A DNA stretch of 64,000 bases from Corydoras sp. C115 (lineage: Eukaryota; Chordata; Actinopteri; Siluriformes; Callichthyidae), in contig JAFMOC010000173.1 in NCBI GenBank assembly GCA_019802505.1, forward strand, positions 709,501-773,500, in the 5' to 3' direction. Shown here piece after piece: positions 21,907 through 34,999 of this stretch. Below the pieces are notes generated by a model. The model searched no databases, was not told where the DNA came from, and saw nothing but the letters and a program-made list of their open reading frames with translations. Numbering within the stretch: the first letter of the stretch is position 1; every line of letters begins with the position of its first letter. The position numbers and the translations under genes are program-made.

Positions 21907-21940
21907 TTGTATTTCTTATTTAAATGTACCTTTCTCTAAG

Positions 21941-22275
21941 GTTAGCATGTTCTCCTCTCAGCGCTAGGGATTCCCGGTTCGAATCCCAATCTGGGTGGAG
22001 TTTCCATGTTCTCCCCATGTCTGCGTGGGTTCCTCCGGGTTCTCCGGTTTCCTCCCACAGTCCAAAAACATATATCAAGTCAATTGAGTTCTCCAAATTA
22101 CCCCATATAGAGTGTGTGTATGCGTGCATGTCTGTGAGTGAGTGTGTGCCCAGCGGTAGATTGGTGCCCTGTCCTGAGTGTATCTGCCCAGCGCCCGAAA
22201 CGTTCTCCCCTGGATGGACATGGGGAACCCCCCCGCGACCCTAATATAGGATAAAGTGGAAGATAATGAATGAAT
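21941..22275 (+). mobile_element. V-SINE, 5' tip missing, right half of head-to-head pair
   Basis: Begins at GGTTAGCATG, losing box A's start. The copy at 27247-27575 begins at the same point next to the same spacer, so the truncation is shared by descent. Confidence 0.93.
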
Positions 22276-22347
22276 TAATATGTAATTTGCACTGTTTAGC
22301 TTCTAACCACAGAGTGTATAAGTCAAATTTTTTAAACATTTATGTTA

Positions 22348-22698
22348 TTCATTCATTCATTCATTATCTCCCGCTTTATCCTCTATTAGGGTCGCGGTGG
22401 GGTTCCCCATTCCCATCCAGGGGAGAACGTTTCGGGCGCTGGGCAGATACACCCAGGACAGGGCGCCAATCCATCGCTGGGCACACCCTCACTCACACAG
22501 ACACACTCTATATGGGGCAATTTGGAGAATTCAATTGACTTGATCCATGTTTTTGGACTGTGGGAGGAAACCAGAGAACCCGGAGGAAACCCACGCGGAC
22601 ACGGGGAGAACATGGAAACTCCACCCAGATGGGGATTCGAACCGGGAATCCCTAGCGCTGAGAGACGAATGTGCTAACCACTAAGCCACCGTGCCGCC
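22348..22698 (-). mobile_element. V-SINE, full length
   Basis: (TCAT)n tail on plus, complete to GTGCCGCC. A short CATTTAT occurs at both edges (22337-22343 and 22699-22705), a possible 7-bp TSD. Confidence 0.94.
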
Positions 22699-22727
22699 CA
22701 TTTATCTACTGATTTCTTTATATAGTT

Positions 22728-23000
22728 CTTCCCGGTGGTCTCGTGGTTGGCATGTTCACCTCTCAGCGCTGGAAACCCAGATCTGGGTGGTCCATGTCCT
22801 CCCCTTGTCTGCGTGGGTTTCCTCCAGGTTGTCCAGTTTCCTCCCACAGTCCAAAAACACATTTAAGGTAAATTTGCTGTTCTTAATTGGCCTCTGTCCT
22901 GGATGTATCTGCCCCACGACCCCAAATGGGCATGGGGAACCTCCCCACCATGAAGCTAGTCCCTAGTTTAGAATTAAGCAGAAGTTAAATGGGTGAATGA
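22728..23000 (+). mobile_element. V-SINE, diverged and internally deleted
   Basis: Box B region reads GGAAACCCAGATCTGGG, so it is lost. The GTGTGTCTGTGTG segment is missing. Ends GAATTAAGCAGAAGTTAAATG. Confidence 0.82.
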
Positions 23001-23583
23001 AAAAATGTAGTAGTGCATGTTCATTTTAAACCCAGTTCAAACATTTTATTTGAATGCGTTTTATAATTATGCAATGGATAATTAAAAAATGGCATCTGAA
23101 AGACGAATAAAAAAGCAAAGTCATCTTTTGGTTCTACTCATGTTTTTTTGGCCTTAGGGTAAACCACCTGAGAGCTATTTGCAGGATTTTCATGTTGTAA
23201 GGTGGAATAGTGGCGATGGGAAAGAATATTAGGGCTGTAATGAACCATAGCTCAGTAAATTACTGCCAACTAAGCATATAATTTCATCTAGGCTTAACAT
23301 TGATTTCATTATTAAGAAATGTTCTCTTTGAAAAGTAATATGAAATCAAATCTGAGTAACACATTTACTTTAATAGATTCTGTTAAATGTATTATTCTCT
23401 TTTAGTACAGTTCATTTTTCTGTCAGTTGTAGCATGAAATGTTCACAAATTCACATCCTTAAATCCAGTTAAGATGTAATCTGTTTTTTTCCCCTTTTTT
23501 TTTATTATTATTTTTTTTTTTACATATTTTATTCGTCACAAGGTGGCGTGATGTTAGGATCTGGATCTCCAGAGACCATTTAT
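23001..23583. other. unique AT-rich region
   Basis: T-rich tract at 23484-23521. No gene. Confidence 0.5.
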
Positions 23584-23937
23584 ATGGATTAGTGGTTAAC
23601 ACGTTCGCCGTTCGCTGTTCGATTCCCAGTCTGAGTGGAGTTCCAATGTTCTTCCCGCGTCTGCATGAGTTTCCTCCGGGTTCTCTGGTTTCCTCCCACA
23701 GTCCAAAAACATGGATTCAAAGTAAACTGAATTCTCCAAATTGCCCCATATACTGTGTTTTTGTCTGTGTCTGTGTGAATCAGTGCACCCAGTGTTAGAT
23801 TGGCACCCTGTCCTGGGTGTATCTGCCCAGCGCCCAAAACATTTTCCCCAGGATGGGCATGGGGAACCCCCCCCCCCCCCCCCCACCCCGCGACCCTAGT
23901 AGAGGATTAAGCAGAGGATAATGCTAATGATGAATGA
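23584..23937 (+). mobile_element. V-SINE with long C run
   Basis: Starts inside box A. The C-rich segment before CGCGACCC has grown to about 18 C (23867-23884). Box B is GTTCGATTCCC. Confidence 0.9.
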
Positions 23938-23987
23938 GAACTCTGTGAGAACATAGTTCTGTAATAAACTTGAAGCACCCTAGTTTT

Positions 23988-24284
23988 CATTCATTCATTA
24001 TCTTCCGCTTTATCCTCTATTAGGGTCGCGGTGGGGTTCCCCATGCCCATCCAGGGGAGAACGTTTCGGGCGCTGGGCAGATACACCCATTACAGGGCGC
24101 CAGTCTATCACTGGGCACACACTCACTCACACAGACACGCGCGCATACACTCTCTATATGGGGCAATTTGGAGAACTCAATTGACTTAATCCATGTTTTT
24201 GGACTGTGGGAGGAAACTCCACCCAGAGGGGGATTCGAACCGGGAATCCCTAGTGCTGAGAGGAGAACGTGCAAACCACTAAGC
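23988..24284 (-). mobile_element. V-SINE with 12-bp TSD and internal deletion
   Basis: CACCCTAGTTTT at 23976-23987 and 24285-24296 is a perfect TSD; the right copy overlaps the start of the head. About 50 bp of the central block is deleted between GGAAAC and TCCACCC. Confidence 0.94.
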
Positions 24285-24296
24285 CACCCTAGTTTT

Positions 24297-25373
24297 ATTT
24301 TCCAAAATTCTGGTGGGAATTCAGGTGCTAAACGAAATAATAAAAAGTAATTAAAGTCCTCATGCTTTAATGTATTACATTTAGTGATGGTTCATGTCTA
24401 ATTTGGTTAAAGTCCAGATTTTGCTCTCTGACCCAAAGCCTGGTCATTTGTTAATTCATGAATTTTAATGAGGCTGCTCTGATTGAAGATGTGTCTCTCT
24501 CTCTCTCGCTCTCTCTCTCTTTCTCTCTCTCCACTATTTTCTCTTTTCAACTGTATCTGTGTTTCCTTCACAACTCATGTGATGCTGTCTGTTATTGCAA
24601 GGTAATAGTAAATTAGTGGGTAGGCAATTCCTGAAGATAATTACACAGGCATTAGCACTATTGCAGTGAAGAAATGTATGACATCGTCATAAAGGGGTTT
24701 TAGTTCTCGGTCACTATATAATCTGTATAGTTCGATAGTAAAATCTATGCCCTCTGTCATGGCGTATTAACATGGCTTTCTGACGCCCGTACAGAGGTGC
24801 CATCATTTCATGTGCTAAGGGGTCACAATGAAATTCATCAGTCTTTATTACCTGTCTTCTTATCTTGCTCCGTTATTATCTAAGATTAATTACAACTTGT
24901 GATACATGGTAGAAAAACCGAGGAGGCCTGGATCTGAGATTGATAGGCTCCATTGGGAGAATGAAGGATGTGCAGTCATACGCAATGTGTTTTAATGAAG
25001 ATGAGTGCTGAGTCGGGGTTAATATGTGATGGGGAAGATGGATGAGAGTATTCTTTATGATGGTCTGAAAATCAGCAGCCTGATGAGGACGCAATCCCCC
25101 CCATTAAATCACTTTGTCTCATTAACAGAGAACAATAATTGTGGTTCTTAAATTATGGGGTGTCAAGACAGAAGCTGGGAGATTTACGCTTCAGTCAGAT
25201 CTTATCTAATTATGTAACAGCAATGTGGACGAGTTACATGTTCAGGGTTCTAGTCTGAAATGTCTTCTCTTGGTGTTTGTTTCGTAATAGAAAGGACAGT
25301 TTTAACCAAAGGGGAGCAGTATTTTTACTGTCTGGACCATATACACTCTAATATACGTACAGTCTAATGCAAT
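24297..25373. other. SINE-free region with (CT)n; possible conserved noncoding DNA
   Basis: (CT)n at 24493-24532. The remainder, especially 24600-25240, is of balanced composition, has no repeats, and holds homeodomain-type words (TAATTA, ATTA). Nothing codes convincingly. Conservation cannot be judged from one sequence. Confidence 0.4.
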
Positions 25374-25682
25374 GGGGGGGGGGGTTCCCCATGCCCATCC
25401 AGGGGAGAACGTTTTGGGCGCTGGGCAGATACACCCAGGACAAGGTGCCAATCTATTGCTGGGCACACACTCACTCACACAAACACACTCTATATGGGGC
25501 AATTTGGAGAACTCAATTGATCTTGATCCATGTTTTTGGACTGTGGGAAGAAACCGGAGAACCCGGAGGAAACTCACGCGGACACGGGGAGAACATGGAA
25601 ACTCCACCCAGATTGGGATTCGAACCGGGAATCCCTAGCGCTGAGAGGAGAACATGCTAACCACTAAGCCATCGTGCCACCT
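25374..25682 (-). mobile_element. V-SINE, 3' tip missing
   Basis: Starts in the G run (about 10 G) that corresponds to the element's C-rich segment, so the last 35 bp and the tail are lost. Box B intact. Confidence 0.93.
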
Positions 25683-25741
25683 GGGTTGCAGATTGTAACC
25701 TTAAAATTACTTCCTTAAAGGCCAAGGCTTTTATAAATAAA

Positions 25742-25955
25742 ATGTGTCTGTGTGGGTTTCCTCCAGGTTCTCGGGTTTCCTTCCACAGTGCATAGATGGA
25801 TTTAAGGTCATTTGAATGTGCTCTAAATTGCCCCAAATAGTTTGCATTTGTATGTGTGCCTGTGAAAGTATGCCCAGCAATAGATTCTCACCCTGTCTTG
25901 GTTGTATCAGGCAAACCCCCCCCTCACCTAGTAGAGGGTAATAATGAATGAATGG
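25742..25955 (+). mobile_element. V-SINE, 5'-truncated and old
   Basis: Starts at GTGTCTGTGTGGGTTTCC in the central block and ends AATAATGAATGAATGG. The GCGCCCGAAACG segment is deleted. Confidence 0.85.
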
Positions 25956-27118
25956 TCTGCACCAGTGGTGCTCCATACCTGTGGTGCTTTATGTGTGGAA
26001 ATTATTTAGCTATTGTTGATATACATTAAAATCCATTTTCTTTAATTGCATTACTAAAGCGCATCATAGCTTTGCTGCATCATACATTGTTAATAAGCTA
26101 CATTGTCATAAACAGTATACCTTGTACCGATATAAAAAAACATCTGGATTAAATCAGAAGTTAAAGCTAAAAGTGTCGAGATAAAAGAAATTTGATGCCA
26201 TATCTGATGAGCCTGTCTATTGTGTTTAGTTTTTCTTTATTGATTTTGTTTCTCTTTTGATTTTATCAGCCGAGATAACAACAGAACACAAAGCAAAAGC
26301 ACAGACAAGGTTTGATTTGAGAATTCTCTTTTGATTAATGTCAGTCATATGTAGGTTCACATTCTCCCGGTGATTTCAAAGATATTATTTCTGCATCTAG
26401 TTGTCAGTGCAGGCCTTTGATAAATTAGAATTGTCTGAGGTACTCAGCTCTGCCATGTGCACATGGATTTTGACGGCTTTGCTCTGAAGATGCAGTGCAC
26501 ATCCAAGCATATCCATATGAATATGCGTACATCAACAAGCTTTTCTCTGCTTATTTTCAGTACATGGCTTTAGTGGAACCATATGACCGTGTTTTGTAAA
26601 ATATACAACAAAATATAGGCCATTCTGGTCCTTGTCCTAGTTATATTTAGCCCCTCTTTTGGAGATTTTGGGCACTGAGATTGAGTTTCAGGACTGACTG
26701 CTTCATGAGGCAAGCATGGGCTAAATATAAATTCTGTTACCATGAATATCAGGTTATACTCATCCTAACTGCCGCAACGGGCTCTTGTGAAATAAAGTCT
26801 CCCACTTTGGCCACCCTGTTATATTTGACTGTACTGTGCGATTTCGCCGGTGTCATCGGTGGTCTGTGCAATGTGAGGAAATAATTCGAATGCCAGTTTG
26901 TTGAGGCTATGCATGGTAGATGGTTGTTTTGATATATTTGTTTTTTTTCCGTTTTCACACTTTTCTAAAGTTTTTTTTTTCGGGGTTCCATTTCTCAGTG
27001 TCTGGAGCATCACCTAACAAAAAAGTAATTTCTCCTGAGAATATTCTGGACTCAGTGGGGGGAGATGGAAGTTCATTATTTTCCTGAGTGTTGGGGAATA
27101 ACAGAACAGCTGTGTGTG

Positions 27119-27124
<6 letters not shown>
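25956..27124. other. 1.2-kb SINE-free unique region
   Basis: No repeat or gene recognised. Short frames occur on both strands at 26680-27010, but they overlap in opposite directions and lack similarity to anything known to me. 26150-26560 has features seen in conserved noncoding DNA (balanced composition, no simple repeats). Confidence 0.4.

Positions 27125-27166
<42 letters not shown>
27125..27166. repeat. (GT)n microsatellite
   Basis: About 21 GT units. Confidence 0.97.
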
Positions 27167-27167
<1 letters not shown>

Positions 27168-27246
27168 CGCATGTTTGAGTGTGCATTGCTTTTACCTCAC
27201 GAATGTATAAACCTTAAAAAAAAAAGTTAGCTGAAGTAATTAATTA

Positions 27247-27575
27247 TTCATTCATTCATTCATTATCTTCCGCTTTATCCTATATTAGGGTCACGGGGGG
27301 TTCCCCATGCCCATCCAGGGGAGAACATTTCGGGCGCTGGGCAGATACACCCAGGACAGGGCGCCAATCTATCGCTGGGCACACACTCACTCACACACAC
27401 TCTATATGGGGCAATTTGGAAAACTCAATTGACTTCCATCCATGTTTTTGGACTGTGGGAAGAAACCGGAGAACCCAGAGGAAACCCACGCAGACACAGG
27501 GAGAACATGGAGACTCCACCCAGATTGGGATTCGAACCGGGAATCCCTAGTGCTGAGAGGAGAACGTGCTAACCT
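27247..27575 (-). mobile_element. V-SINE, left half of second head-to-head pair
   Basis: Its 5' end is cut at GCTAACC and followed by the spacer TTAGAGAAAGGTACATTTAA, the complement of the spacer at 21907-21940. See the matching copy at 21941-22275. Confidence 0.93.
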
Positions 27576-27618
27576 TAGAGAAAGGTACATTTAAATAAGA
27601 AATACAAGTTATATATAC

Positions 27619-27966
27619 GGGCGGCACGGTGGCTTAGTGATTAGCACGTTCTCCTCTCAGCACTAGGGATTCCCGGTTCGAATCCCCATCTGGGTGGAGT
27701 TTCCATGTTCTCCCCGTGTTCGCGTGGGTTTTCTCCGGGTTCTCCGGTTTCCTTTCACAGTCAAAAAACATGGAACAAGTCAATTGAGTTCTCCAAATTG
27801 CCCCATAAAGAGTGTTTATGTCTGTGTGAGTGTGTTCCCAGCGATAGATTGTCGCCCTGTCCTGGGTGTATCTGCCCAGCGCCCGAAACGTCCTCCCCTG
27901 GGTGGGCATGGGGAACCCTCCCCGCGACCCTAATAGAGGATAAAGCGGAAGATAATGGATGGATGG
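27619..27966 (+). mobile_element. V-SINE, full length with 13-bp TSD
   Basis: AAGTTATATATAC at 27606-27618 and 27967-27979 is perfect. Starts GGGCGGCACGGTGGC and ends (ATGG)n, giving the exact extent of a complete copy, about 348 bp. Confidence 0.96.
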
Positions 27967-28066
27967 AAGTTATATATACATATACTGTTTGGGAAATACA
28001 GGAATGTCTTACCCTTTTTAAAGCACATTAAAGAACTGGCTGTTCTGTTTAATTGTACACGTGTTT

Positions 28067-28068
<2 letters not shown>

Positions 28069-28148
<80 letters not shown>

Positions 28149-28166
28149 ATGTATGTATGTATATAC
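28069..28166. repeat. (TA)n followed by (TATG)n
   Basis: About 34 TA units, then TATG-type repeats. Translations of this tract (Ile-Tyr runs) are artefacts. Confidence 0.97.
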
Positions 28167-28371
28167 GTTTTTATTTGCAGTCTGTTATGTGCTAAAGGGG
28201 CAGAATAGAGATGTTTATTTTTTTGTTTTATGTTATTTTAGACGACCTTGATGCATTGGTGTCCCACATTTGGTGAATTGGAATCTGGTCACCCTAGTTT
28301 CTGTCGGGTAATAGCAGTTTATGCCGTCCAAACTTTAAACCACTATTAAGTGTTCCATACAAATTATAATC

Positions 28372-28646
28372 TCATTTCATCATACGCTTAATCCTATACT
28401 AGAGACTGGGGGTTGCTGTGGGGTTCCATCGTTACCGTCCAGGGAGAACATTTCATGTGCTGGGCAGGACAGGGCACCAAATGATTTCTATGCACACACT
28501 ATATAGGGGCAATTTTTGATTAGAGCAGCCAATGTACCTTGAATCCATGTTTGGCTTATGGGAGGAAACCAGGTTCTCCATGGAGCTCAGGATTCGAACC
28601 TGGATCTGATAGCCAAACCTAATCAATATAGCCACCATGACGCCTG
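28372..28646 (-). mobile_element. V-SINE, old
   Basis: CAGGGAGAACATTTCATGTG, GAATCCATGTTTGGCTTATG and a decayed head (ATATAGCCACCATGACGCC) on plus. Several deletions. Confidence 0.78.
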
Positions 28647-29404
28647 AATTCTAATCTTTAAACTGTAATTACTTCTGGGCAGATGTCTGCATCTTGTGCA
28701 TGCTGTGTTGATCATACTGAGTGATTTTAAATCTTCCTTAAAAAGAAATTGAATAAAGATAAAGCCATCAGAAGCAACAGGCTTCTGTTATACAAAAAGC
28801 ATTGAGCCTGAGCCCATTGTTATAGAGCAACAAAAGAAGAACGGCAAAACATCCAATCTTTATTTTCAGCACCACCTCCCTTTGAGTTTAAGTATTTTAA
28901 ATGTATAAATATTAGACATAACATCTCGTCAGCCTGATATGCAATCCTGTAACTTTAAAGATATTTGTCAAATGCAAAGAATAATTATTTACAGCAATCC
29001 TACAGTCTATAGATTACTAGATTAATATTTGTAAAATGTAAGTAACACCTAAACTATCGCTATTTTTATTTATTCTGGGCCATTTCAGAATTAGCCATGA
29101 ATAAAAAGAGTGGAAACAGTATTGTAATGAGTACTGAAGATGAAAAGTCCTCCAGTCACTCAAAGGTCACACAATGTAATCCTGTTGGGCTGAGATCCAA
29201 AGCAAAGTAAACTGCTTGTTTTTGCTAATTATAGGTACATGGAACACAATACCAGCCTGACTTTGTCTGGTCTTTGTGAAAAAATTGACTGAAATGGATG
29301 GACAAATCGGACCCATGTTATTAAAAATAAATAGGTTTATAAAGAAAACCGAATTGGTATGAAAGCAAATAATACCAGTCTGAGCATTTCTATAAAAGTT
29401 TATA
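28647..29404. other. unique region
   Basis: No element or gene recognised. Confidence 0.5.
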
Positions 29405-29547
29405 CATTTACATTTTGTTATTTGGCAGATGATTTTATCCGACTCGAAGGTATTCCAACTTGATGGATGGGGTCAGAACACAGGGCTGCTACAGCCCCCT
29501 GGAGCAATGAGGGTTAAGGGTGTTGCTCAAGGACTCACATTGCCCTT
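29405..29547 (-). mobile_element. tRNA-SINE/L2-tail family, partial
   Basis: The plus strand reads ACATTTACATTTTGTTATTT, GGCAGATGATTTTATCC, then GAGCAATGAGGGTTAAGGG and TTGCTCAAGGAC, in the same order as the copy at 5250-5468. The tRNA-like head is missing. Confidence 0.72.
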
Positions 29548-29620
29548 AAGTTTATCGTGGTTACTTTAAACTAGGGGTCTGAGTATCAAGAGCCCCAAAT
29601 TAAAAGTAGTCATTATAGTG

Positions 29621-29626
<6 letters not shown>

Positions 29627-29700
<74 letters not shown>

Positions 29701-29710
29701 AATAATAATA
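29627..29710. repeat. (TA)n then (AAT)n
   Basis: About 33 TA units followed by five AAT units, adjoining the Tc1-type remnant. Confidence 0.97.
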
Positions 29711-29937
29711 CACTCACCGGTCACTTAATTAGGTACACCTTGCTGGAAAACGGTTGGTTAATTATTAGGTTTAACAAGGTGTTGGAAACATTCCTCAGAG
29801 GTTTTGGTCAATTTAGACATGATTGCATTACACAGTTGCTGCAGATAAAAGGTGATCAATTGGAGATCTGGTGGCTGTGGAGGCCATTGGAGTACAGTGA
29901 ACGCTCTGTCATGTTCAAGGCACCAGACATGACATGA
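29711..29937 (-). pseudogene. Tc1/mariner-like transposase remnant with one terminal repeat
   Basis: Begins CACTCACCGGTCACTTAATT with AGGTACACC after it, the terminal sequence of a common fish Tc1/mariner element. Minus-strand translation near 29850-29905 gives QWPPQPPDL, the segment that leads to the third catalytic acidic residue in Tc1 transposases (consensus WPSQSPDLNPIE). The residues after it are replaced by a deletion. Other motifs of this element (AACAAGGTGTTGGAAACATT, CAGTTGCTGCAGAT) are in order. Defective. Confidence 0.75.
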
Positions 29938-29972
29938 CAGAGGTAATTAACTGTCCCTTTTTTTTGTATCAT

Positions 29973-30275
29973 ATCCATCCATGATCTTCTGCTTTATACT
30001 CTATTAGGGTCACGGGAAGGTTCCACATGCCCATTCAGGGCAGAACGTCTTGGGCACTGGGCAGATACACCCAGGACAGGGTGACAATCTATCGCTGGGC
30101 AGACACTCACTCACACAGACACACTCACAAACACACTCTATATGGGGCAATTTGGAGAATTCAGTTGACTTGATCCATGTTTTTGGACTGTGGGAGGAAA
30201 CCGGAGAACCCGGGGGAAACCCATGCGGACACGGGGAGAACATGGAAACCCAGATTGGGATTCGAACCTGGAATT
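29973..30275 (-). mobile_element. V-SINE, 5'-truncated at box B
   Basis: Runs from an (ATGG)n tail to GGGATTCGAACCTGGAATT on plus and stops, so box A is missing. Confidence 0.92.
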
Positions 30276-30425
30276 GTGTATTATATTTCATTACAAAAAA
30301 AAGTTTTCAAATACAATCATACTTGACAACAAATATGTAATTAATTCAATTAATTACAATTAAATATTAAAATATTTATATACATTTAAAAAATGTTAGT
30401 TAAAATATTGTCTGATGTCCAATTT

Positions 30426-30742
30426 CATGGTGGCTTAGTGGTCCTTATGTCTGCCTTTTGAATCCCGACCTGAGTGGAGTTTCCATGTTCTCCATGTGTC
30501 TGTGTGGGGTTTCCTCCAGGTTCTTCAGTTTCTTCCCACAGTCCAAAAACAAGGATTCAAGGTAAATTGGCTACTCCAAATTGCCTCCAAATATATAGTG
30601 TGTGTCTGTGTGTGTGTGCCGAGTGAAAAATTTGCTGTTCAGGGTATCTGTGTATCTGCCCAGCGCCTGAAACATTTCCCCCCAGATGAGCACCCTTTGA
30701 CCCTAGTAAAGGATAATGCGGAAGATAATGGATGAATCGATG
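30426..30742 (+). mobile_element. V-SINE, diverged
   Basis: Head reads CATGGTGGCTTAGTGGTCC, then GAATCCCGACCTGAG. Missing about 30 bp around GATTGGCGCCCTGTCC. Confidence 0.88.
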
Positions 30743-31909
30743 GGTGGCCAATGTATCTTTCACTTGGGCCTAACAAATTGCATAAAATAAAATTCTGTTG
30801 TTCTTTATTTCTTAGATCAAAAGCTATAGTAAGCTCTTGATCACAAAATAATGTATAAATAGAACAACACACCTGCATGCCTTTCTCCCATTCCTGGTTG
30901 AGTGCAGACATAATCAATGCAAATCTGTTCTCTGCTGCCTTCATCATCATTCAGTCACACTGGATTCTTTTATTTCAAAGGCAGAGCTGATTCCCTTCAG
31001 TAGTGCACGTGTGTATCTGATGAAGCGTTTGTTGATCAATCCGGCGTAAGAGAAGGCATCATCTTTAACACCCACACCTGTATGCTGCAGGTCATAGACA
31101 GTACAATTTGTTTAAAAAAGTGCAGAGGTAAAACATGCAAAGTGGATGTTGTATGAATGGTGTATGAAATGTCAACTGACATCTGAAAAAAGCATGAGGG
31201 AAAAAGCTTAGGCTTGGGGCTAATTACTGTTAATGCTTTAGCCTGATGCAAGCTGCTGAAATGACCTTCAAAGTTCCTATTAGAGGCACATACACTCTAT
31301 TACAGAAAACACACTCTCTTTCTCCTTGCTGGAGATTTCCTTTTGCTATGGCAACTAGACCTAATCCATGAAAAGATGTTGCCTTTATACTTTCTGCTTT
31401 CTGCCAGGTACAAGGATGCTTACAATTTTGTCCAGGTTACAGAAAGTCAATCAATTTCAAACTCTAAGTGAGGAAGACAATGCAATGATGAAGCAGATTT
31501 GGTCCAAGCAGTTTCCTCTGCATTTAATCTTACTGTGATACCATCAATCAGCAGTACGCAAGAATGTCTGTTGGACGCAACACTGATCGATTTATTTTTA
31601 ATACTGACAATACCCAATCTTAAAATTGATTATTTCCAGGAAGGCAGAAAGCATTGTTGGGACACACTGAGTTGAACGTTGCCAGAGCTTGATGTCTTTG
31701 TGCTACATAATTGATGTTTTGCCAAAGAAAATACTGCAACTCCCCACACTCACCATCTCTCCCTCTCACTTCACACATGCACAACACAGATGGGTTCAGA
31801 ATCACAAAAAACATAAAGAAATCCAAATTTCTTAAGGAAAAAGTAAATGATGTACAATTAAGGGCAAAAGCTACATACATGGTGCTTAAAAACATTAAAA
31901 AGATTGTGG
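30743..31909. other. SINE-free unique region
   Basis: No repeat assigned. Minus-strand frames of 71-124 codons (31036-31251, 31620-31994) have no recognisable domain and no splice or promoter support. Confidence 0.45.
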
Positions 31910-32135
31910 GGTGTTGGGGGCGGTGGTGTTCCCATACCCATCCAGAGGAGAACATTACAACCAGGACAGGGTACCAATACATCGATGGGCACATACTTAT
32001 TCACACAGACACACTATAAAGGTACAATTTAGATAGGGGCAACTTAGTGTAGTCAATTTACTTTAAATCCATGTTTTTGGACTGTGGGAGGAAACCAGAG
32101 AACCTGGAGAAAACCCACATGGAGACTTGTTGAAC
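31910..32135 (-). mobile_element. V-SINE, 5'-truncated, with small internal repeat
   Basis: Keeps the 3' half and the first part of the central block. AATTTAGATAGGGGCAACTTA shows a local duplication of the GGGGCAATTTAG segment. Confidence 0.85.
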
Positions 32136-32176
32136 AAGGAGACTCTAGACTCTAACCCTAGAGTCGAACGTGCTTC

Positions 32177-32524
32177 ATCCATCCATCCATCAATCCATTA
32201 TCTTCCGCTTTATCCTTTACTGGGGTTGCGGGGGAGGGTCCCCATGCCCATCCGGGGGAGAACGTTTCAGGCGGTGTGCAGATACACCCAGGACATGATG
32301 CCAATCTATCACTGGGCATACACTCACACACACTATATGGGGCAATTTGGCAAATTCAATTCAAACCTTGATCCGTGTGTTTTTTGGACTATGAGAGGAA
32401 ACCAGGGAACCCGGAGGAAACCCACATGGACACGGGGAGGACATGGAAACCCAGATTTGGATTTGAACCTGGATCCTTAGCGCTGAGAGTAGAACGTGCT
32501 AACCACTAAGCCATTGTGCCGCCC
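32177..32524 (-). mobile_element. V-SINE, full length
   Basis: (ATCC)n tail on plus through to CATTGTGCCGCCC. Box B changed to GATTTGAACC on plus. Confidence 0.93.
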
Positions 32525-33280
32525 ACATTATTACTTTAAAATGAATAATCATTGTAGGTGAACAAGACATCTTTAGTTATTTAAATAAAACTGCTCTGGT
32601 TAAAAACCTAAGCACACCTCATGAACTAGAACTAGTTTTCGCAGTTCTTAAATATACAGAAAGGTGCACTTATTTTTAGATACTGATTCTGCATTCTATT
32701 ACATATATGAAATGAACACTATATTACTATAGTAACACATGCTCCTTAATGTCTCTTAACCTTGTTAGTGTACATGATTGACACGAGTACAGCTTAAAAC
32801 TTTCTATGACTCTATAAAAAGAGTCCATTTAACAGCTCGTATTGGATTAGCATACACGTATGACCATTAAAAAGACATAAAGTGCATAATACTGTTCCAA
32901 GAAAGTGAATTATATAATTACACAAGTCAAAGTTGTCACTTCAGACTATTCCAAGGAACTTTGGATTTCAAGATTAAAATTTATTTGAAACTCCATTTTT
33001 TTCTTTCTGAAGGTATAAAAGAAGACACAATCCTTCACTTGAGAGGAAATTGGTCCAGCTGTCAGATGCAATCCAAAAAACACTTCTGCCATAAACCGAA
33101 AGTTATTGCTTTATCATTGTCTGACTTGCTACCATGAAAGAAGGAATCCTATTCGTCTAAATGTCTACTTCTTCAGCCTTGACTGAGTTTGTGGTTGATC
33201 AGCTAAATAAGTATCAAAAAGCCTTTTGAAAAAGATCAGGTTAGACGTGTGTGTGTATAGATATAGCTATAGATCAATAT
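32525..33280. other. unique AT-rich region
   Basis: Nothing recognised. Confidence 0.5.
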
Positions 33281-33551
33281 AGGGTGGCATGGTGGCTTAG
33301 TGGTTCGCATGTTCGCCTCTGGGTGGAGATTCCATGTTCTCCCCATGTCTGCATGGGTTTCCTCCGGGTTCTCTGGTTTCCTCCCACAGTCCAAAAACAT
33401 GGATCAAGGTAAAGCGAATGCTCTAAATTGCACCATATAGTTTGTGTGTGTGTCTGAGTGACTGAGTGTGTATCCAGTGATAGATTGGCGCCCTGTCCTT
33501 GGTGTCTGCCCAGTGCCTGAAATGTTCTCCCCTGGATGGGCATGGGGAACC
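33281..33551 (+). mobile_element. V-SINE, 3'-truncated, box B deleted
   Basis: Head runs GGTGGCATGGTGGCTTAGTGG...TTCGCCTCT then jumps to GGGTGGAGATTCC, losing box B. It stops at CATGGGGAACC directly against the next repeat. Confidence 0.9.
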
Positions 33552-33952
33552 TTCAAGTTCAAGTAATTTATTTATATAGTGCTTTCTACAACAGTACATT
33601 GTCACAAAGCAGCTTTACAGAGTTAAAAGCCTTCAAACCCCCAAAGAGCAAGCCGAAGCGACAGTGGCAAGAAAAAACTCCCTGTTATGTTGTTATTTTA
33701 AGGACGAAACCTTGGGAGGACCAAGGCTTATGGGGAGCTCATCCTCCTTGAGTGGCCGGGCAGCATCAACAGTGTAGGACACTAATGTACAGATTGTGTG
33801 ATGATCAGGTGACCGTATTAAACAATTGGAAAACTATATGTAAGTCCATTGAGGGCGAACTGTAGGACCGCCGGTCCAATTAATATCCAGGTTCCATCCA
33901 GTATTCATCGTAGCCACAGAGCCATGGATGAGGATCTGACTACACCTCCAGG

Positions 33953-33955
<3 letters not shown>
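33552..33955 (+). mobile_element. teleost interspersed repeat, longest copy here
   Basis: TTCAAGTTCAAGTAATTTAT, TATAGTGCTTTCTACAACAG, CACAAAGCAGCTTTACAG, AAGCGACAGTGGCAAG, AAACTCCCTGTTATG, AACCTTGGGAGGACC, TACAGATTGTGTGATGATCA. On the minus strand this ends AAGCACTATATAAATAAATT then ACTTGAACTTGAA, a retroposon-like tail. Copies also at 8510 and 44465. Confidence 0.75.
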
Positions 33956-34010
<55 letters not shown>

Positions 34011-34033
34011 TAAATATATATATGTATATATAA
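33956..34033. repeat. (AT)n microsatellite
   Basis: About 25 AT units then interrupted ATATAA/TATATG words. Confidence 0.96.
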
Positions 34034-34996
<963 letters not shown>

Positions 34997-34999
34997 ATA

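Noticed and set aside
27640..27690. tRNA genes at SINE heads (box A plus GGTTCGAATCC)
   Set aside because: The heads do not fold into a full cloverleaf, lack a plausible anticodon arm, and are always followed by the SINE body.
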